Position numbers and translations under genes: made by a program. From the NCBI GenBank assembly GCA_051453625.1, contig JBOZIK010000001.1, positions 230,416,277 through 230,480,276 on the forward strand: a stretch of 64,000 nucleotides of DNA, in the 5' to 3' direction. Positions 47,060-57,395 of the stretch are shown one piece after another; positions within the stretch are counted from its first letter, which is position 1; each line of letters opens with the position of its first letter. The notes beneath the pieces were generated by a model. It saw only the letters and a program-made list of their open reading frames with translations. It had not been told where the DNA came from and did no database searches. Source of the DNA: Welwitschia mirabilis (lineage: Eukaryota > Gnetophyta > Gnetopsida > Welwitschiales).

Positions 47060-48660
47060 AATGATGTTACCTGATAACTTACCTAATTGGATAAGGCCTA
47101 ATTCCCAAGTTCCTATAAATTTTATAAACCTTTTGGTACTTAGAGATTTTTTAAATTCATTAGTTAGTTAATCATCAATATTGATATATTGCATCATGAT
47201 GTCTTTGTTTTGAACATGTTCTCTAAGAAAGTGATGTCTGATCTCAATGTGCTTAGTTATTTAATGTTGTATTGGATTATTTAAGATGTTAATGGCACTC
47301 TTATTATCATAATAGATGGGCAAGATTTTCAAAGTAAGTACAAAATCTTTTAATTCTTACTTGATTCAAAAATTTATGCACAACAACCCCTAGTAGTAAT
47401 ATACTTAGTATTAATAGTTGATAGAGAAGTTAAGTTTTGCTTTTTATTACTTCATGAAATCAAATTTTAGTTAAGTAAGAAAGAAGTTCCACTTGTACTT
47501 CTTCTATCATCTTTGTATCCTATCCAATTTACATTACAATGCTCAACTAGATTAAGGTAGAAGTCTTTCGAGTGTCAAAGGCCTCAATTAGTAGTATCTT
47601 TTAAATAATGAAATTTATTTAAGATCTATAAGATGTGGTTATTTAGGATCACTCTAATAATGTGTATAAATTCTTATAGTTAATAAAATATTAGGTCTGT
47701 TAGCTATAAAATGCAATAAACTACTAATCATACCTTTGTATAGCTTTTGATCAACCTTCTTACCATTCTCATCCTTATCCATTTTTGTTCTTTAATTCAT
47801 TAAAATTTTCTTATCTTTGAAATCCTATAAACCATATCTAACTAGTAAATTTTTGATATATTAATTTTATTAAATAAAAGTACCTTACTTATATTGCATA
47901 ACTTGTAAACCCAAGAAGTTACTTATCTCTCCCATAAGACTCATTTTAAACTTATCTTGTATTATCTTAGTAAAACTTTTAACTGATAATTTGTTAGTAG
48001 CACCAATAATAAAATCATTTACATATATTTAAACAATAGCAAAATATTCACCATCTCTTCTAATAAATAAACTGACATCTAATGTATCTCTTTTGAAGTC
48101 ATTTTCAATAAGATAATCTGATAATTTCTCATACCAAGTTTTAGGTGCTTATTTGAGATCATAAAGAGTCTTCTTTAATTTTTAAACATGATCTTATTTA
48201 TGGGAATTTTTAAAACCTTCTGGTTACTTAACATGCACTTCTTATTAAAGAATCCCATTTAGAAAGGCACTCTTAACATTCATTTGATAAAGTTTAAATC
48301 ATTTGACATAAGAAAAAGCTAAAAGCATGCTTAATAATTCCATATGTTCCACTAGTATAAATGTCTATTTAAAGTCAATTCCTTCTTATTTATTATATCC
48401 TTTGAGTATTAATCTTACTTTTTTTTAATTACTTTATTATGTTTATTTGTATTATTTCTAAAAACCCACTTTGTACTAATGATGGGTCTATTGGATGATC
48501 TTGAAGTGATTCTTCAAACATTATGTCTTTAAAATTAATTAAGCTCTTATTACATTAAAGCATCTAATGTTCATCATTTTTAGATTCTTTTAATGTTTTG
48601 GATTCAGCCTATGAAATATAAGTTATAAAGCCAGAGAATTCCTTATGACGGCTTTTAGTT
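47060..48660 (-). pseudogene. RT and RNase H of copia B
   Basis: RT: QFERN-type lead-in, then FKLYQMNVKSAFLNGIL (48230-48300), the copia VDVKSAFLNG block, and the active site IYVNDFIIGATN (codons at 48011-48028), where YVDD reads YVND, so the first catalytic Asp is Asn. RNase H: SAINILNNPIQH*ITKHIEI, RHHFLREHVQNKDI and the C-terminal LSTKRFIKFI (47090-47330), matching copia NPVQHSRTKHIDIRHHF and TKALSRE-x-F. The protein would end near 47090, leaving about 2.9 kb before the polypurine tract. Confidence 0.9.
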
Positions 48661-48899
48661 TGAATAACACTATAATAACTACCCATTATATTACTGGTAC
48701 AATGACTTAATTTTAGTCTAATCATGTTTGAAGGATTTTATTTATCTATATCTTTTCATTTCTTCTTTTCACTGGCTAATTAAACTTGAAGATGAAAAGA
48801 TAGTTGATCAATATACATAGGAATGTAATCATTATGCATATTCATAGAAGTTCAGTTAATATCACTTATTTTTACATTTATAGTTTCCTTAGCTACATG

Positions 48900-49640
48900 G
48901 ATTCTATTGTAATACATTAGGTATGATTTACTAACCATAGAATATTGTAGGAAAATTCCATTATCAACATTTAATATAACATCCTTAAATTATCCTTTTC
49001 ATTTAAAATAAAATTGTTTGATTTAAAGATATGGAAATAACTTACCCAAGGTTTTTACTAATCCATAACTCATATGAAGTCTTAGAAGTGAATCATCTTA
49101 CTAGAACTTAATTTGAAATGTAGCATAGTATGTTAATGGCTTCTACACAAAAATGATAAGATGTTTTTTTTTTATTATGCATCATTATTCTAGCTATTTT
49201 ATTTAGAACCCTATTCTTTCTTTTAGCCAGTCCATTTTGTTAGGGAGTTCTTGGAGTAAAGAATTAGTGTAAAATATCAAATTATTCACAAAAATCTTTG
49301 AACTTTTCATTTTTGAATTCTATAGCATTGTTACTTCTTAATATCTTTATCTTATACCTTTTTTATTTTGTAACTTAGTACATGAATTAGAAAAAGAATT
49401 AAATGTTTCATACTGATGTATAAGGAAGACTATCCATGTAAAGTAAGATAAATCACCTATAGTAGTTAAATAATACCTTTTCTTATCAAGATTTTCTATG
49501 AAATAGGTATCAACAATGTCAAGATGTAAAACATCCAAAGGGTGTTTAGTTGAAATAGTATTTTTCTTATAGAATCTTAGCCTTGTCTTATTCCCTTTCT
49601 AGCATGATTTATAAACTAGATTGTTAATTCTTTTTAACTT
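48900..49640 (-). pseudogene. Integrase of copia B
   Basis: An open frame of 63 codons (49347-49538) carries TTIGDLSYFTWIVFLIHQYE and SNSCTKLQNKKGI, matching copia VVVDDYSRYTWVLFL-x-x-KSE and KLCKQVQNEKG; the first catalytic Asp is kept (GD). Further left, LLQELPNKMDWLKERIGF matches APRTPQQNGVVERKNRT with several changes but keeps the catalytic-Glu context (KERI). The Cys/His pre-integrase finger lies near 49600-49690, poorly preserved. Confidence 0.85.
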
Positions 49641-49739
49641 AGGAAGTTCACTTACCATTTCTTTTATGAATAATTTTTTGAAAAACTCTTTGTTTACATG
49701 TCTAAGCTTCTTATACCATAACTTTCTTTTACCTCTAGT

Positions 49740-49900
49740 AGATTACCTCCTTTAATAGTTTTAATACCTTTGATAAGTACTTATGTGTTGTCTTTAAATA
49801 TTACCATTTCCTTATCTTATTCCACCAAGATGGTGAAGCTAAATTTATCTCCTATCATGTATCTTAAACATCCACTGTGAACATACCAGACATGTTTCTT
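49740..49900 (-). pseudogene. Aspartic protease of copia B
   Basis: Minus strand 49893-49838 reads HVWYVHSGCLRYMIGDKFSF, aligned to the copia WYLDSGCSRHMTGDKSKF block: the catalytic Asp of DSG is His here and H-M reads Y-M. Then KEMVIFKDNT*VLIKGIKTI and GG, the VTFGDN-x-x-x-x-I-x-GKG block. Without the Asp the domain cannot be an active protease. Confidence 0.85.
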
Positions 49901-50459
49901 TACATTTCTTAGTGTAATCTAGGCTACAAGAGCTAGTATTTATTTTGGAATCTACATTTTTCTTCATTTAGCTTGTACAAAACATTGTACCATTCTTCTT
50001 AGCCTTTTGGCACTATTAGTGTAATATCTGTTTTTAAATTTCATTATACAATTAAATTGATAATGCTTTCTTTTAAAGTAGTAATAATAGGTAATATTAT
50101 TTGTATATAGTAAATGATCATCCCTAAGTTTATAATTTCATTTGTTAAATAAAAAGGCTATAATATGAGTGGAGGCTTCATTGTGATTCATGCCACTTTT
50201 GTCATTTGAGCTTCTACATTGCTCAAGTATGATATTTAATATTTCCTTTTCTTGGGTAAATTTCTCATTAATTTTCTTCAATTCCAAGAGTTTTGTCTTA
50301 CATTCTTCAATGTACATGTTAGTCTACTAATCTCATATTTAAAAGCTAAGGTTTTAAAAGATAATTTATTGGAAAGTTTTTTTCCCTTATTCATAAGCTA
50401 ATTCATAGGAATGAAGTAATTTTTTTTATTTTTACACATACTTTTTGCAATTTAATGAA

Positions 50460-51805
50460 TTCTTTAAAAATTAAATTATATCTTTCTTGAAGATCCATAC
50501 CTATATCATCTTCACTTCCTGATTTATTTTCTTCTTTTCTCTCATCATTTTCCTCTTGAATGTGTACAATGGTTATGTATGAAGGATGAGCTTTTTCATC
50601 ATCAGATGTTTCTATCTTAGTTTCATATTCATCATCATCCTATCCTATAAAGAAATATATCCTTTTCTTTTACTCTTTCTTTTGTAACAAAAAAGAACTA
50701 TAATATTCTGAGGCTATGTGTTCTCAACATCCATGTACCTAACATTACATCTTAGAAACATTAAATTTTGAAGAAAATGAATATTACCAAAGGTCTTACC
50801 TTTGAACTTATTTATAGCTTGAAATCTGAATGCTTTTTTATAGTCCTTCTTTTGTTGTACTTGTGTGAGAGAGGTCTTTTGATTTACCTTATCATGAAAG
50901 TGAGTTCTTCACTTACATCTTATTCAGAATTATCTCCTTCTGATTCTTTCTTTCCTTCTTTCTTTCTTTCTTTTTAAGAACATTATATTTTTTTTAATAG
51001 CTTTAAGAGCAATTGGCTTTCCTATTAAGGTACCATTTTAAATGAGATTCATTTCATAAGCTATTAAAGCACTTTATAGCTTTCAAATCTTGATGGAGTT
51101 GAAATATCTTAATTCTTCCATGAATTTTATCTTGGGACTATATTTTAGAGTTAAATATCTAACTACATTTTATATTACTTAGTCTTTAGAAGAATTTTAT
51201 AAATGTCATGTATAACATTCATAATGTTAGATACTCTTTTCAAATACTCATGAACTCTCTCATCATTGTTCATTTTAAGGATTTCAAATACGTTTGTCTA
51301 TACAAGAAGCTTTGATTACTTGATAAAAAAATTCATACATATGTCCCTCCTAGAACATTCCATATCTCTTGTGCCATCTTATATTCAGTTATTTTATTGA
51401 ACTTATCTATTACAAAAGCTGAATAAAAAGAATTTTTTTTACTTTGGAGTCATACATGAAGGAATCCTTTTCTTTATCTTCCCAATATTCTCTTGGATTG
51501 ATTTGTATTATGTTCTTAACTCCAANNNNNNNNNNNNNNNNNNNNNNNNNNNNNNNNNNNNNNNNNNNNNNNNNNNNNNNNNNNNNNNNNNNNNNNNNNN
51601 NNNNNNNNNNNNNNNNNNNNNNNNNGATTTGTATGATGGTCTTACCTACAACATCCATGGTTTTTGTAGATAAAGTGCATCCCTCTTCTTTGCTTTACCA
51701 AACCTAAAACTCATAAGACTATATGTCTATTTACATCCTCATTTTATAATAGAAATAGTTAGATCCATCAAAGAGTGTAGGTCTAACAAATGGCACTCCT
51801 TCCAT
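50460..51805 (-). pseudogene. gag of copia B
   Basis: Start chosen at ATG 51805-51803: MEGVPFVRPTLFDGSNYFYY then KMRM, the copia gag start. It lies 40 bp inside the primer site. The next part, STKTMDVVGKTIIQI, runs into a 100-base gap (51526-51625) and resumes at REYWEDKEKD. The C-terminal part is acidic (DDDEYETKIETSDDEKAHPS, 50570-50640), as after the zinc knuckle of SIRE-type gags; the knuckle itself near 50700-50760 is too degraded to call. Plus frames 50768-50977 and 51444-51707 are shadows. Confidence 0.85.
51526..51625. other. Assembly gap (100 N)
   Basis: Run of exactly 100 N inside gag of copia B, so the true length is unknown. Smaller gaps are at 15458-15467, 18522-18540, 26014-26033, 31868-31877 and 60888-60897. 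Confidence 1.
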
Positions 51806-51844
51806 AGTTCACTCAAAGAATTTACCCCTTTTCATGAGTACCCA

Positions 51845-51855
51845 CTATGATACCA
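51845..51855 (-). other. Primer-binding site of copia B
   Basis: Plus strand CTATGATACCA; minus strand TGGTATCATAG, matching TGGTATCAGAG complementary to the 3' end of initiator tRNA-Met at 10 of 11 positions. Two bases separate it from the LTR start at 51858. Confidence 0.9.
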
Positions 51856-51857
51856 CT

Positions 51858-53292
51858 TGAGGATTATTGAACCCAAAGGGGAGGGGTAAATAAGGTTTAC
51901 TAAAAATAATTTTACCAATAAAAATCACAAAATATAGTATAATGAATACCTTACCAACATAATGCAATTTCCCAATCTAGGTACATTCAAATACAAAGGG
52001 TAGCATCCTCTCACACCTTTGGATATTCTTAATATACAAAGAATAGTAGTTTTTTAGCACCACAAACCTTACATAAAAAAAGGTGAAACTCCTCATGAGG
52101 CAGCATTCTCTTCCCCTTAGAGATAACTAATAATACAATATAAAAATGTGCACACAAGTACAATCACAATGTAAGATGGTCCTTATAAGGTAGCAATATC
52201 TTCCCCTTGGAGAAAACCAATAATTTAATAGCAAAATGTGCTAATAGACACTCACAAGAGCACACTCATATAAGGATTACATTACAATATGGAATGCTAG
52301 TAAGGGTTCCTTGGTTTTGATAATAAAAAATAGATTGTAAAAGAGTATTCAATAATATGATAGTCCAACAAGTTAAACTCCAACAAATAAATGATAAACA
52401 TTATTGCAATAGTCCTAAAGTATATTCCTTTAATGAAAAACTTAAGTTCTTTTCTTATTGTCATCCCTCATAAGTGCTAAAAAATGATGCAACATTATAG
52501 GACCAAACAAGAAATATGAAGTTGCTTCAAAATTCCTTACACATAATAGCTTGATGCTTCATGAGTAAATCGAATTACTCATGTATTTATGTGTTCTGAT
52601 TATTAGCCTTTTAAACTTTGTAGCCGTTGTAAAATGAATATAAATGGTTGCAAATAAAGCATGCAACATCTATTTTACTTGATGTGAGCCTTAATCAAAG
52701 ATGTCTTCAAAATTGTAGATGTCTTTTATTAGTCATACGTCTTCCACATAGAACATGTGTTTAGTCAAAGTGCCTAGAAATTAAGAAAACTTAAATTGTA
52801 TAGTATTTGATCCTTTGTGATCATGAGTCTATGATGCAAATATAGATGGCTTCCTTGGAAATAAATTATTCGAAAAAGTATAAATTAACCCTTGTACCTA
52901 TTCCAATTTAGTGTAAATGTCTTTAAACATGTAGATATATTTCATCTATGTCAGATCCATCATTTAATATATTCATCTCCATTGAGATAGTCATCTTTTA
53001 CCTGTAGTTTGAAAACTAGTTTAGCATAGATGTCTTTGAAGCTAAAGACATCTTCACTATAGACATATTTAAGAGTGTAGACATCTTCCCCATAAAAATC
53101 TTCCATTTTGTATATGTCTTAGTTAATTAACTAGGCATTTTCAATTCTAAGTTAACGTTTTCATGAGATTTGAACTTTAAGGTCTAACAATGGCTTATTA
53201 TTTTTGTGATCTACGTTTTTCCATATTAACTTATCTATATAATGGTATAAAATATTTAATAAATGGAATCATCAAAACTAGGTTTATCAACA
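51858..53292 (-). repeat. 5' LTR of copia B (LTR family B)
   Basis: Starts TGAGGATTATTGAACCCAAA and ends GGTTTATCAACA; 1435 bp, about 58 bp shorter than the left copy. Several GATGTC/GACATC motifs lie at 52695-53120. Confidence 0.93.
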
Positions 53293-53837
53293 TTTTGTTT
53301 CTTTTAATAATAATAACAAAATTTACAATGTATCAAATCACATCTTAATAATGTACCTAAAGAAACTAATTCATGCTTGGATCTATGCCAATCCTAATAG
53401 CATTATTTCATGCTCATATGACAATCTTCATTGTGTAAGAAAGATAAACAAAAGAAGTATAGTTCAAGAATGGTTATTAAGATATAATTATTTATCCAAG
53501 GCTCAAATGGCTATATTATAAGTCAAAAAATAAGTAATAAATGAAGGATTATTTATTTTACTTAAAATACTAAGGTTAAAACTCTTGCAAGCATGCACAT
53601 GCAAAGTAAGATAAAGAAGAAAGATAAAATAGGTATATTTTGAAATAAAACATCATTTATAAGTAATTTAACTTAAGGTTACTAATATAAACTTATCTTA
53701 TATACTCAAATTCCCTATAAAACTTTATGTAATAATTTTTCTATAATTTAAAACATTACTTATAATGTTATTGGGCTTTAAGGATATATCATAATAAAAT
53801 AAATTTAATAATTAATTAATTAATTATGAAGAAAAAA

Positions 53838-53941
53838 TAGATTATAGGAGCTTTTTATAAATTAGAGTCATAATAGGATCATTAAAAACTAGATTATAGG
53901 AGCTTTTTATAAATTAGAGTCATAATAGGATCATTAAAAAC
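53838..53941. repeat. Perfect 52-bp tandem duplication
   Basis: Units 53838-53889 and 53890-53941 are identical by eye (TAGATTATAGGAGCTTTTTA onward). Identity in an otherwise decayed region points to a recent duplication or an assembly artefact. Confidence 0.95.
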
Positions 53942-54529
53942 TAACTTAATCTATCTTAGAATTCTAAAAATATTATTTCTTAGATCATGATTTAAGGTTA
54001 AAAATTTTCAAATTTTCTAAAATTATAGTTTTACCATACTACACCAAAATGATTATAAATTTTGAAATAATTTAAATTTTTAAATGACTCAACATGTTCC
54101 TAAAAGATTATTTAATTCCATACAACTTAATTTTTCAAATATCTTAACTATTAATTACTATGTTCTACATTTATTTCCTAATACAGTTTAATAAATAGAT
54201 TTCTTAAATATTATTACACATGAAAAAAATTACTGTGTTTACATTTTTACAATCATAACATAATCCTAAACTTATAGAAAAAATTTCACTAATTTGTACA
54301 TCCTAATTATCAAGCTATTATGTTATTAACCTATGCTTCTATTTTGGAAATTTAATTTTGGCTATAAAAAAATATAGTAAAGTTTCTACAACTAGATATG
54401 CAATAATTAGATCATTGAAATAATGGATATACTAATTAATTATTTAAAAATATTTGAAATAAATTTACTAATTCAAATCATCATAGAAATAAAAATCAAA
54501 TCAATTCAAAAAGTATCATTTACTATGAG
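53942..54529. other. Unassigned AT-rich stretch
   Basis: Very AT-rich, as is 53293-53837. Read on both strands; no frame, LTR end or repeat recognised. Confidence 0.4.
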
Positions 54530-55842
54530 GCTCAGGATTTTCATGAAAGAGTATTAGCTTAAAAGAGATTTTTTAGGATCAAATCTTTTTCCATAATAAA
54601 ATGGACGTAATGCATAATGAATAAAAATATAATATTAAAATAAACATGGATACCCAAATTTCCTTTTCTTTTTTTTTTTATCTTTATAGTAAAACCCTTG
54701 GTCACTTAGCCATAATCATCCATTAGTAATCTCCATCACCAAACATAAGAGATCCTTCATCTTTCCCCAGTGTCTTAGTGAAATTCAATGGAAAGGAATA
54801 AAATTATAAAAAATATATATTTAATTTCAAGGTAATCATAACAATGCCCTAATGTAATATATCATTTCTCTACTAGAATATTTAAAAAAGATCATCTAGA
54901 TAATATAAGTAAAGAGCTTACCTAAAAAGATTAGTAAGTCTTTTATGGTTGAAAATTAACAAAGATCCAAGCTTAAGAATCCTTAGCTCAAAGCTTCCAA
55001 GATCCATGCTCCATAACTAAGATCACATGATTTATCATTAATAAGTGAATAAGTAATAAGTTAAATTAGAGTACAAAAGAAGATCATATTTATGACTCAT
55101 ATTCCTAATGAGGATGAGTAATCTTCTTTCTTTAATTAGTAAGGTTAATTACATGTATAATTTTCTCATGCTAGCTTTTTCTTAATCCTTCATAGACTCA
55201 TAAGTAAATGTAATTTATCTAATACATGCATCAAAGAATAAATGCATAAATCTCAAAATTATCATGTGGAATAATCAGATAAACTCTTTAATTCCAATGA
55301 AAAAAATTAATATGCTATTAATCAGATGCCCTTACACATCTCAAAAAGATAATAGTAACATTAGAGTAAATCCATCATTTATCATTCTTAATTCTAGGTA
55401 AGAGTGCATGTACTTATTTATGTGCTTATATATTTTATAATGCATTGAATCTATCAATCACACAACACAAAGAAGAAAATGTCTATTCATAATTTAGTAC
55501 ACCTATCACATTTATTAAGAATATAAATGAGTAAATAAAATGTAAGATATATTATTATGTCCTCTTGAAATTTTTAATTTATTAGTTTTATTATGTGATC
55601 TTAATTCCTTACATAATGGGGGTTTCTTAATTTTAAATGTTTGGCTAGATTTTATTATAAAAACATTTTAACATAAATATTATCTTTTTAATGGTGAATT
55701 ATTAAAAATAACAAACTAAAATTAATTTAAAATACCATCTTATTTTGATCAGTTATTTAAACAAGAGAAATTTATCATGTAATTATAAAATTATATGCCT
55801 AATATTCAAGTAATTAAGGTTTTCAAAATATGTAATATGACA
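54530..55842 (-). repeat. 3' LTR of a Ty3/gypsy chromovirus remnant
   Basis: On the minus strand the LTR begins TGTCATATTACATATTTTGA at 55842, directly after a polypurine tract (plus strand TCCTCCCCCTAACTTAG, 55843-55859), the usual end of chromoviruses. The interior side carries a chromodomain end. The left (3') terminus is not defined; 54530 is a guess from a change in texture. Confidence 0.55.
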
Positions 55843-55914
55843 TCCTCCCCCTAACTTAGACTGATTCACTCTTGAGAATCAAGATACATAAAGAGCTTAA
55901 AAACAACTAATTAC

Positions 55915-56070
55915 ATATTATGATATTCAAAAGATTTGGGTATTAATTTTTCATTATTTTCTCTAGCTCCCAAGTAGCTGTTAGAATATTTCTTTAGTGA
56001 CTTTATAATCACATTTATATGGTTATTAAATTAAATGTATTTTCAAAATTCCAACTAATCAAGCATCATG
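55915..56070 (-). pseudogene. Chromodomain end of gypsy chromovirus
   Basis: Minus strand 55982-55941 reads TATWELEKIMKN*YP, matching the plant chromovirus chromodomain end EATWE-x-E-x-x-MR-x-x-YP-x-LF. Preceding residues are out of frame. It sits about 80 bp from the polypurine tract, as expected for the pol C-terminus. Homology ends near 56070, where plus-strand copia sequence starts. Confidence 0.65.
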
Positions 56071-56074
56071 TTCC

Positions 56075-56880
56075 TTATTAAAAGTCACAAGCATTGAAGG
56101 CACCAATTGAAGGCTTTAAAAGAAGAACATATTAAATAATTTTATAAGATGAATCATGGAGTGAAGTGAAGAAAACAAGATAAAATCCTTAATGGATGTA
56201 CAAGCCTGTGTAGCTAAGAAGTGACCCGTGTGACTAAGAAGAAGTTTCCTATGTGGATGAACCATTATTATTGCCTAAGTGTCTTTAAATGTTAAATTAT
56301 CAAATTTGTAAATTTAATCTATTAATTATTATATTTATAGTATTTTTTTTCTCTTTTAGCCTATTCATTTTAAAACCGTATGGTATTTTAGAACCCATCC
56401 TATTCTACATTTAGTATCCGAGCCACCATAAGGTAGAGCATAAAAGAAAAAGTTAAAAGTGAAATCTTGAAGAAGAAATTGAAGGATGGGTTAAAGGGAA
56501 AACCTATGAGAGGATATCCCCAACATTATTAAATTGAAGAATTGGTTGAGGAAAAGACCTAGAAGAAAATATCCCCAACCTTGTTAAGTAATTATTTATT
56601 ATGTAAAACTAAATTTTATCTAAATCCTATTTTAAAGATGAGGGAAGATTCAATGCATAAGTTTGACAAAAAACATTATGGTGTATTAAAACATAAAGTG
56701 AAATGCTACTAGAAACATGAAGACTTTGTAATTTTACCAAATTTGAGTTTGAAGAAATTGATAAACCTAAAACTGTTAAAGAAGAAGATGAGTATGAGCA
56801 AGTATTTTGGCAATTATTTTAGAAATTATTTCCAATAGCCATATAAAAATATTTTCTATAATGAATAAATATTAAATAAA
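56075..56880 (+). mobile_element. Copia fragment D: LTR end, primer site and gag start
   Basis: TAGTATCCGAGCC at 56412-56424 matches TGGTATCAGAGCC at 11 of 13 positions, an initiator-Met primer site in plus orientation. Left of it, LTR-like sequence; right of it, a leader with a 55-bp direct repeat, then a gag-like start near 56638: MREDSMHKFDKKHYGVLKHK, and FEFEEIDKPKTVKEEDEYE in another frame. This resembles the gag of TNT1/Ale-type copia (KFDG-x-N-x-x-x-WK). Only the first 80 codons or so remain; homology fades near 56880. Confidence 0.55.
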
Positions 56881-57395
56881 TAAAAGTGCAAAAAACATAA
56901 TTATGGGCATTACCTAGCATGCACTACTAAAATTAGTTAGGAAAATAAACTAGCATAATGAATCTCAATAATTATAATCATTATAAGAGTTTTTTTTACA
57001 TGCACAAAAATAAGAAATAAGAAAATAAGAAAATATACTAATCATGGTATCTAATGCAATAATTACATAAAGAAAATATAATAACCAATTTTGCCACTAA
57101 TTTAGCCACTAATGATTATGATTAAATAACCAATAAGTTAATAATATTATTAATTATAGCTATTACAAGAAATAAATTACTTAAAATAATAATTGTAGCA
57201 TAACAAATTTCCTTAAAATAATTACATCTCAATAATAAAAAGTAAATAGAAAATAAATAAAGAATACAGTAATTAGATTAGCTTAGTGGATTGCATAATA
57301 ATAAATTTATTTTAATTTATTTTTTACTTAACTAATTAGGCTAACTGGTTGAACCTTTGAAAATTTGGACATGACATTTCTCTAGCCCTTAAAAA
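56881..57395 (-). repeat. LTR start and polypurine tract of a second chromovirus
   Basis: Minus strand at 57376 begins TGTCATGTCCAAATTTTCAA, resembling the LTR start at 55842 (TGTCATATTACATATTTTGA). Just inside, plus strand TTTCTCTAGCCCTTAAAAAG and TTTCATCCTTAAAACTT (57377-57413) match the chromovirus phrase GAGGACGAAA-TTTTTTTAAGGGG seen at the end of pol. The LTR is cut or obscured at its left. Confidence 0.5.

Larger units (their letters stand above)
42638..53292 (-). mobile_element. Ty1/copia retrotransposon B, about 10.7 kb, near-complete structure
   Basis: LTRs at 42638-44130 and 51858-53292 flank a 7.7-kb interior. On the minus strand: 5' LTR (right), PBS (51845-51855), gag, protease, integrase, RT, RNase H, an extra frame, polypurine tract (44131-44147), 3' LTR (left). 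Long LTRs and an extra 3' frame recall the SIRE/Maximus group (inferred). Flanks TTGTA and TTTTG do not match, so no target-site duplication is visible. Catalytic residues are lost in protease and RT, so the element is dead. Confidence 0.92.

Noticed and set aside
51444-51707. Plus-strand 87-codon frame
   Set aside because: Crosses the 100-base gap and is antisense to the recognisable gag of copia B.
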